64,000 nt of DNA, from NCBI RefSeq assembly GCF_900090245.1, contig NZ_FMDN01000005.1:62001-126000 (forward strand). The letters run 5' to 3'. Positions 58,958 to 64,000 of the stretch are shown here, in pieces. The notes beneath the pieces were generated by a model. The model saw only the letters and a program-made list of their open reading frames with translations. It had not been told where the DNA came from and searched no databases. This DNA comes from Micromonospora halophytica (GTDB taxonomy: Bacteria > Actinomycetota > Actinomycetes > Mycobacteriales > Micromonosporaceae). Both the position numbers and the translations under genes were made by a program. Within the stretch, counting starts at the first letter, position 1. Every line of letters starts with the position of its first letter.

Positions 58958-60301
58958 ATGGCCAGACGAGGCTGGGGAGCATCGGGCGCCACCGCGGTCG
59001 GCGTGGCTGCCGGCGTGGGCGCGGCACAACTGGGCTTCGCCTACGGGCTGGGCATCATCGACTGGGCGCCGGCCGAGGCCGCGCGTACCGAGGCGGCGTG
59101 GTTCGCCAGCCTCGCGTGGGCGACCTGGATCGCGGCCGTCTCCGGGGTGCTCGGCGCCGTCTGCGCGCAGCGGCTCGACGACCGGGGCGACGCCGACGCA
59201 CCGTCGGGCGGCACGCTGCGCCGGGTGACGCTGGCAGTCGCCGGGGCGGTGGGCGCGTCGTTGACCGTGCTGCTGGTCGCCGTGCCGGCCCGGGCGGCCA
59301 CCGTGCCGGACATCTTCGCCCCGCAGACCGTCGCCGCCGGGTACGCGGCCGTCGGTGTCCTGCTCGGGCTGCTGGCCGCCCTCTGGGCGCTCTCGTCGCG
59401 GGCCGCCGCGACCAACGTGGTCGCCACGGTCGGCTGGCTCTGGCTGCTCGCCGTGGTCTCGGTGGTGGACGGCGTGCTCGCCGGCCGCGGCCTGGCCACC
59501 GCCCAGCTCGGCATCTGGCAGATCAGCGGCGACCGGCCCGGCTACTGGCTCCGCGACTACGTGTACTGGCCGGGGGTCCTCCTCGCCGCCGGCTCGGCGC
59601 TGGTGATCGGCGCGCTGGCCGCACGGCGTACCGCCCGGGTGGCGGAGCGTCGCCTCGGCGCGGCCGTCTCCGGGGCGGCCGGACCGCTGCTGGTCGCGGT
59701 GGCCTACTTCCTCGCCGTACCCCGGCTCGCCTCGATCACCCCGGCGCAGGTGTCGGCCCAGCTCTTCGCCCCGTACGCGGTGGTCGTCGGCGCGGCCGGC
59801 TCGGTGCTGATGGCGGCGCTCGCCCAGCGCGCCGAACGTCGCGCCGCCGTCCGGCAGCAGGTGACCGTGCCCCGGCAGCGCACCGGCGAACCCACGACCG
59901 ACGACGAGCACGCCACCGACGACCCGACCCGGGCCGAGACGCCCGCGCTCACCGGTGCCCGACGCACCGGCCGTACGCCTGGAACGGGTGCCGCGACGAC
60001 CGGCCCGGCGGTGGGCCCGACGCTCGCCGCCGCGGAACCGGCCGAGGCGGGCCGGGCGGCCGAGCCCGCCGGGCCGGCGGCGACCGGCCCGGCCACCGGC
60101 GCCCGGCCGCGCGGCACCTCGGCCCGGCGTGGCCGCACCACCGCACCCGACCCGGCCGGAGCCGACCCGTCGGTCCCGGCGTCGACGGGCGACGCCTCCG
60201 CCGCCGTGCCGCCGACCGGCGGCACGGCCACGGCCGCGAAGTCAGACGAGGCGGCCCCCGGCACCGGCCCGAAGCCTCGGCCCGGTCGCCGCGCCCGCTG
60301 A
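58958..60301 (+). CDS. polytopic membrane protein with long disordered C-terminal tail
   Basis: 447 aa from ATG 58958. Residues 1-290 hold about seven helices (for example GVAAGVGAAQLGFAYGLGII, FASLAWATWIAAVSGVLGAVC, VGVLLGLLAALWALSSRA, VATVGWLWLLAVVSVVDGVL, GAAGPLLVAVAYFLAVPRL, FAPYAVVVGAAGSVLMAAL), with a conserved-looking YWLRDYVYWPG between them. The last 150 residues are Ala/Thr/Pro/Gly-rich with Arg clusters. I know similar proteins from other actinomycetes but no function. It diverges from the two PASTA genes. Confidence 0.82.
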   Translation: MARRGWGASGATAVGVAAGVGAAQLGFAYGLGIIDWAPAEAARTEAAWFASLAWATWIAAVSGVLGAVCAQRLDDRGDADAPSGGTLRRVTLAVAGAVGASLTVLLVAVPARAATVPDIFAPQTVAAGYAAVGVLLGLLAALWALSSRAAATNVVATVGWLWLLAVVSVVDGVLAGRGLATAQLGIWQISGDRPGYWLRDYVYWPGVLLAAGSALVIGALAARRTARVAERRLGAAVSGAAGPLLVAVAYFLAVPRLASITPAQVSAQLFAPYAVVVGAAGSVLMAALAQRAERRAAVRQQVTVPRQRTGEPTTDDEHATDDPTRAETPALTGARRTGRTPGTGAATTGPAVGPTLAAAEPAEAGRAAEPAGPAATGPATGARPRGTSARRGRTTAPDPAGADPSVPASTGDASAAVPPTGGTATAAKSDEAAPGTGPKPRPGRRAR

Positions 60302-60338
60302 CTCGAGCAACGGCGACCGATCAGGCACGGCGTCGGGG

Positions 60339-61817
60339 TCAGTCGACCGGCCAGGTGTGCACGGGCTCGTTGCTGCGCTGAAGCTGCGCGTAGCGGCCGG
60401 CCATGTGGTGCAATGCGGCGTCCCGGTCCAGGCCGTGCCGCCGCTCGGCCGCCCAGACCGCCTCGGTCTGCCACACCGCGCCGTTGCGGCCGGTACGACA
60501 GCGCTGCTCGATGATGCCGAGCAGCCGGTCCCGCTCGGCCGGGGCGACGCCGAACCGGTCCAGGCCGGTCGCGGCCGTCGGCAGCAGGGTGTCCAGGACC
60601 AGCCTGGTCACCGGTACGTCACCGAGGCGGGGCCAGTGCAGGACGGCGTCCATGCCCCGGCGCGCGGCGGCGTGGAAGTTCTCCTCGGCGGAGCTGAAGG
60701 TGAGCTGGCTCCAGATCGGCCGGTCCGCCTCGGCGAGCCCTCGGGCCAGGCCGAAGTAGAAGGCGGCGTTGGCCAGCATGTCGACCACGGTCGGGCCGGC
60801 GGGCAGCACCCGGTTCTCCACCCGCAGGTGCGGGCGGCCGTCCATGATGTCGTAGACCGGGCGGTTCCAGCGGTAGACGGTGCCGTTGTGCAGTCGCAGC
60901 TCGGCCAGCTGCGGTACGCCGCCGGCGTGCAGCACCTCGACCGGGTCCTCGTCCTCGCAGATCGGCAGCAGCGGCGGGAAGTAGCGGACGTTCTCCTCGA
61001 ACAGGTCGAAGATCGAGGTGATCCACCGCTCGCCGAACCACACCCGGGGGCGGACGCCCTGGGCCTTCAGCTCGTCGGGGCGGGTGTCGGTGGCCTGCTG
61101 GAACAGGGCGATCCGGGTCTCCGCCCAGAGCTGTCGCCCGTACAGGAAAGGGGAGTTGGCACCGACCGCGACCTGGACTCCCGCGATGGCCTGGGAGGCG
61201 TTCCAGTAGTCGGCGAAGCTGTCCGGCGCGACCTGGAGGTGGAACTGGAGGCTGGTGCAGGCGGCCTCCGGGGCGATCGAGTCGGTGTGGGTCTGGAGCC
61301 GTTCGACGCCCCGGATGTCGAGTTCGATGTCCTCGCCCCGGGCACCGACGATCTGGTCGTTGAGCACCCGGTAGCGCTCGTTGGTGGAGAGGTTGTCCGC
61401 CACCAGGTGGCGCTCGGTGAGGGTGGGCAGGATGCCGACCAGGACGATCCGGGCATCGGACTTCGCCGCCCGTTCGTCGGCCCTGGTCAGGCTGCTGTGC
61501 AGGTCCTGCTCGTAGTCGGTGAAGCCGGTGCCCTCGATCAGTCGGGGCTTGGCGTTGAGTTCCAGGTTGAACTGGCCCAGCTCGGTCTGAAACAGCGGGT
61601 CGGCGATGGCGGCCAGGATCTCCTCGTTGCGCATCGCCGGCTCGGCCGCCGGGTCCATCAGGTTGAGTTCGATCTCCAGGCCGGTCATCGGTCGGTCCGC
61701 GTCGAAGCCGAAGTCGTCCAGCATCAATGCGAAGACGTCCAGGCAGCGCCGGACCTTCTGCCGATAGCGGACCCGGTCCTCCCGGGAGAAGGCGCCCTGC
61801 TCGACGTCTCTACCCAT
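60339..61817 (-). CDS. GCS2-type glutamate-cysteine ligase family protein
   Basis: 492 aa. A carboxylate-amine ligase fold: MTGLEIELNLMDPAAEPAMRNEEILAAI, FNLELNAKPRLIEGTGF, CTSLQFHLQVAPDSFADYWNASQAIAGVQVAVGANSPFLYGR, RVWFGERWITSIFDLFEENVRYF and HLRVENRVLPAGPTVVDMLANAAFYFGL. The acidic metal and ATP ligands (GLEIELN, FNLELN, RVENR) are kept. Actinomycetes use mycothiol and not glutathione, so the product is more likely a gamma-glutamyl compound (for example in ergothioneine-like pathways) or an unknown amide. No ergothioneine genes are nearby. Confidence 0.88.
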   Translation of the reverse strand: MGRDVEQGAFSREDRVRYRQKVRRCLDVFALMLDDFGFDADRPMTGLEIELNLMDPAAEPAMRNEEILAAIADPLFQTELGQFNLELNAKPRLIEGTGFTDYEQDLHSSLTRADERAAKSDARIVLVGILPTLTERHLVADNLSTNERYRVLNDQIVGARGEDIELDIRGVERLQTHTDSIAPEAACTSLQFHLQVAPDSFADYWNASQAIAGVQVAVGANSPFLYGRQLWAETRIALFQQATDTRPDELKAQGVRPRVWFGERWITSIFDLFEENVRYFPPLLPICEDEDPVEVLHAGGVPQLAELRLHNGTVYRWNRPVYDIMDGRPHLRVENRVLPAGPTVVDMLANAAFYFGLARGLAEADRPIWSQLTFSSAEENFHAAARRGMDAVLHWPRLGDVPVTRLVLDTLLPTAATGLDRFGVAPAERDRLLGIIEQRCRTGRNGAVWQTEAVWAAERRHGLDRDAALHHMAGRYAQLQRSNEPVHTWPVD

Positions 61818-62006
61818 GTGCCCTCCAGGCGCGAGGCGCGCGGAACCGTGTCGTTCCGCCGCGCGTTGTGAACAACCACGGTAAGAGCGACATCTCGCCA
61901 GGGCCAGAGCCTTGGGTCGGCGGCGCTCCGGGCCTCTCTACCCACCTGCCCCCGTCGGCACCGGTACAGGTTGCCACCCTCACGTGACGATTCGCACCCG
62001 GATGTG

Positions 62007-62042
62007 GCGAACGCCCCGGCCGGGAGGGGGCGGGGCGTTCGC
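62007..62042 (-). terminator. terminator after the YceI gene
   Basis: 12-bp stem (GCGAACGCCCCG and complement), 12-nt loop, 12 bp beyond the stop of the minus-strand YceI gene. Confidence 0.68.
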
Positions 62043-62053
62043 GCGGAGGTGCC

Positions 62054-62632
62054 TCAGGCCTGGCGGACGGCCTCGCCCTCGATCTCGATCTTGATCTTCT
62101 TGCCGACCAGGACGCCGCCCGTCTCCAGGGCCACGTTCCAGGTCAGGCCGAAGTCCTCCCGGTCGATCTCGGTGGTGGCGGTGAATCCGAAGACGTCGGC
62201 GCCGAACGGGGTACGGCCGACGCCCTCGAACTCGACCTCCAGCTCGACCTGGCGGGTGACGCCCCGGATGGTCAGGTCACCGAGCAGGACGAAATCGTTG
62301 CCGTCGCGGGACTTCACGGCGGTGCTGCGGTACTCCAGCGTCGGGAAGGTCTCGACGTCGAGGAACTCGGGGTTGCGCAGGTGGGCGTCCCGGTCGGCCT
62401 GCTTGGTGTCGATGCTGGCCGCCTGGATGGTGGCGGTGACCGAGGACTGCATCGGGTCCTCGGCGACGGTGATGGTGGCGGAGGCGTCGCCGAACTCGCC
62501 ACGCACCTTGCTGACCATCATGTGCCGCGCCACGAAGCCGACCCGCTTGTGCGCGGCGTCCAGCAGGTAGGTGCCGGCGGTGGGGATGGTAAGGCCTTCC
62601 CAGTCGCGGGTAACCGACTCGGTGCTGGTCAT
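62054..62632 (-). CDS. YceI family lipid-binding-like protein
   Basis: 192 aa. A lipocalin-like YceI fold: GTYLLDAAHKRVGFVARHMMVSKVRGEFGDASATITVAEDPMQSSVTATIQAASIDTKQADRDAHLRNPEFLDVETFPTLEYRSTAVK, then LTIRGVTRQVELEVEFEGVG. No signal peptide is seen, so it is probably cytoplasmic, as is usual in actinomycetes. The fold binds isoprenoid-type lipids. It is divergent from the MarR gene and probably controlled by it. Confidence 0.94.
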   Translation of the reverse strand: MTSTESVTRDWEGLTIPTAGTYLLDAAHKRVGFVARHMMVSKVRGEFGDASATITVAEDPMQSSVTATIQAASIDTKQADRDAHLRNPEFLDVETFPTLEYRSTAVKSRDGNDFVLLGDLTIRGVTRQVELEVEFEGVGRTPFGADVFGFTATTEIDREDFGLTWNVALETGGVLVGKKIKIEIEGEAVRQA

Positions 62633-62683
62633 GAAGCTGCCCTCCAGGAGAGAATGTTTAGTAGCCCAACGACTGACCGAGCA

Positions 62684-62714
62684 ACTATAGCCACAGCAAT
62701 ATTCCTCGTGTCAA
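62684..62714 (-). promoter_or_regulatory. promoter of the YceI gene with possible MarR operator
   Basis: On the minus strand a perfect TTGACA (62709-62714) and TATAGT (62684-62689), 19 bp apart. A TCAA-N3-TTGA dyad (62711-62721) overlaps the -35, where the divergently encoded MarR protein could bind. Confidence 0.5.
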
Positions 62715-62733
62715 CCATTGATAGGATGACCAG

Positions 62734-63243
62734 GTGGAAAAGAACGTGTTCGACGACCCCCGGATCACCGCCGTCGGCCTGCTCGTCGAGGCACACGCCG
62801 GGCTGTCGGCCCGCTTCGCCGTGCAGTACGAGGAGCACGGCCTCTCGGCCGTCGAGTTCGAGGTGCTGATGCGTCTCGCCCGCTCGCCCGGCAACCAGCT
62901 GCGGATGACCGACCTCGCCGCTCAGACCTCCCTCTCCACCAGCGGTGTCACCCGGGTCGTCGACCGGATGGAACGCGACGGACTGCTCTGCCGGCGGGCC
63001 TGCCCGTCCGACCGGCGCAGCTCGTACGCGGTGGTCACCCCGTCCGGGCTGCGCCGGCTGGACGAGACCCTCCCCGGCCACTTGCGGATCATCGAGCAGT
63101 GGTTCACCGGCCAACTCGAACCGGAGGCCCTCACGGCGATGCTCGACGGGCTGCGCCGGGTACGCGACGCCGTCCACCCGGGCGCGACCGCCGGCAGCAC
63201 CGACCCGGCCCCGTCGGACGAGCCTCCCTCGCCGCTCGCCTGA
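62734..63243 (+). CDS. MarR family transcriptional regulator
   Basis: 169 aa from GTG 62734. Winged helix: LSAVEFEVLMRLARSPGNQLRMTDLAAQTSLSTSGVTRVVDRMERDGLLCRRACPSDRRSSYAVVTPSGLRRLDETLPGHLRIIEQWF is a textbook MarR core with the DRR wing. A Pro/Ser-rich C-terminal tail follows. It is divergent from yceI with only 101 bp between starts, so it most likely represses both; the ligand is unknown. Confidence 0.94.
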   Translation: MEKNVFDDPRITAVGLLVEAHAGLSARFAVQYEEHGLSAVEFEVLMRLARSPGNQLRMTDLAAQTSLSTSGVTRVVDRMERDGLLCRRACPSDRRSSYAVVTPSGLRRLDETLPGHLRIIEQWFTGQLEPEALTAMLDGLRRVRDAVHPGATAGSTDPAPSDEPPSPLA

Positions 63244-63480
63244 GTCGCGGGAGCCACCGGCAGAACCACCGGCAGAACTGCGGCGCCCGGTCAGGACAAC
63301 CCCGGGAAGACGCGCAAAGCGGACGACTCGGCTGGCTAACCTTCGACTCGCGCGGGGGAGCACCGGGGGGTGCAGGGCGCGAGCGATGCGGCGAGGGGTG
63401 TCAGGGGGCTTCCTCGCTCGCGCCTCCCCGCCCGCCGGAAAACACGCCGGCTCAGGTGCCCGCCGGAAGTCGCAGCGCTC
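63244..63480. other. 237-bp gap between convergent genes
   Basis: GC-rich sequence with no promoter, RNA motif or terminator I can support. Confidence 0.4.
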
Positions 63481-64000
63481 TCAGGTGCCCGTACGGGAGT
63501 CGCGGAGCAGCCCCACCTCGTACGGCAGGAGCCGGATCCCGCTCTCCCGGCAGGCCCGGTCCAGACGGTTCCGGACGGCCGGGTCGCCGGTGCTCGCCGC
63601 CAGGCCCACCAGCGCCTCGACCACGTCCCGCCCGTCCTGACCATCGGCACCGGCCTCCACCGCCACGCCGAACCACTCCGCCGCCAACTCCCGGTCACCC
63701 CGGTGCAGCGCCACCGTCCCCTCGATCAGGGCGCAGATCCCCTCCTCCGGCCGGACGACCGCGGACGCCGCCACCCCGGGCGGGGAGCCCCCCGACGGGA
63801 CGCCCCCGGGCGCGGAGGCCACGGCCGGCGACGTCACCGACACAGCGAGCCCGGACACCGCCCGGCCCCCGAGCGTCGTCGCCGGCCGGTCGGCCGCCAC
63901 CGGCCCGGAGCGTCCCGGCCCGGACACCACACCGTCGGCCCGGCCCGCGTCCGCGCACAGTTCGGTGAGGACCTCGGCGGCCTCGTCGGCCCGACCGTCC
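63481..64000 (-). CDS. C-terminal part of a TPR-like protein (5' end outside window)
   Basis: The frame is open from the window edge to the stop at 63481, about 172 codons. Upstream of the internal GTG at 63930 it reads DGRADEAAEVLTELCADAGRADG, and further on GICALIEGTVALHRGDRELAAEWFGVAVEAGADGQDGRDVVEALVGLAASTGDPAVRNRLDRACRESGIRLLPYEVGLL. Two or three TPR-like helical repeats are separated by a long Gly/Ser/Pro linker. It is probably the end of a large regulator or TPR protein; identity unknown. Confidence 0.7.
   Translation of the reverse strand, partial: DGRADEAAEVLTELCADAGRADGVVSGPGRSGPVAADRPATTLGGRAVSGLAVSVTSPAVASAPGGVPSGGSPPGVAASAVVRPEEGICALIEGTVALHRGDRELAAEWFGVAVEAGADGQDGRDVVEALVGLAASTGDPAVRNRLDRACRESGIRLLPYEVGLLRDSRTGT

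Overview
High-GC (about 70%) DNA from an actinomycete, most likely family Micromonosporaceae and Micromonospora-like. The evidence is codon usage (GTG and even TTG starts), BldB/Scr1-style XRE + DUF397 gene pairs, mycobacteria-like gene order around pknB, F420-type LLM oxidoreductases, and the tail-to-head 4-bp (ATGA/GTGA) gene overlaps. No phage, IS element, CRISPR array or secondary-metabolite cluster is visible. It reads as a core chromosomal segment, probably near the replication origin, because crgA...pabA-pknB-pknA-pbpA-rodA-pstP-fhaB-fhaA-tRNA-Leu is the classic oriC-proximal cell-division/cell-wall kinase locus.

Layout. 1-3.5 kb: end of a branched-chain 2-oxoacid (or pyruvate) dehydrogenase operon, E1alpha (cut by the window edge)-E1beta-E2. 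3.6-7.0 kb: a 45-aa conserved-looking micro-protein and a very large, disordered, repeat-rich single-pass membrane protein with a small LppU-like outer domain. 7.1-11.3 kb: a thioredoxin/NHL-repeat protein and a minus-strand 5-oxoprolinase operon pxpB-pxpC-pxpA. 11.3-18.7 kb: hemolysin III, SixA phosphatase between two DUF6458 paralogues, a FadE5-type acyl-CoA dehydrogenase, a SpoIIE-type phosphatase, an RlpA-like protein, a phosphoribosyltransferase and an ASCH protein. 18.7-28.4 kb: LLM oxidoreductase, NUDIX, LysR regulator, small enzymes, secreted FlgD-Ig and M43 metalloprotease proteins, tRNA-Gly(CCC) and dcd. 28.4-30.8 kb: two paralogous NlpC/P60 endopeptidases, the first preceded by a ydaO-type (c-di-AMP) riboswitch. 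30.9-33.3 kb: a coupled pair of CNNM/CorC-like membrane proteins. 33.4-35.6 kb: an EtfD-like membrane Fe-S oxidoreductase.

35.9-49.3 kb is the division/cell-wall island: crgA diverges from DUF881-class E sortase-small membrane protein-pabA. Facing these is a tightly overlapped minus-strand operon fhaA-fhaB-pstP-rodA-pbpA-pknA-pknB, followed outward by tRNA-Leu(CAG). 49.4-53.2 kb: a sugar-nucleotide epimerase/WecG-type glycosyltransferase pair and a secreted subtilase with a P domain. 53.5-58.8 kb: small conserved unknowns, an XRE + DUF397 pair under a striking operator cluster, and two orphan PASTA membrane proteins. 58.9-64 kb: a polytopic membrane protein, a GCS2-type ligase, YceI with a divergent MarR regulator, and the C-terminal part of a TPR-like protein.

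Main themes: envelope growth and its Ser/Thr-kinase control (PknA/PknB, PstP, FHA proteins, PBP, RodA, sortase, NlpC/P60, RlpA), and fatty-acid oxidation. A nearly identical inverted repeat (GTTAC-N6-GTAAC) lies in front of both the acyl-CoA dehydrogenase and the EtfD-like gene 20 kb away, suggesting one regulator controls beta-oxidation and its electron sink. I found no clear new multi-gene defence-like system. The best leads are that shared operator, the riboswitch serving only one of two peptidase paralogues, the operator array of the XRE gene, and a CorC-like gene whose conserved first membrane helix has no ordinary start codon.
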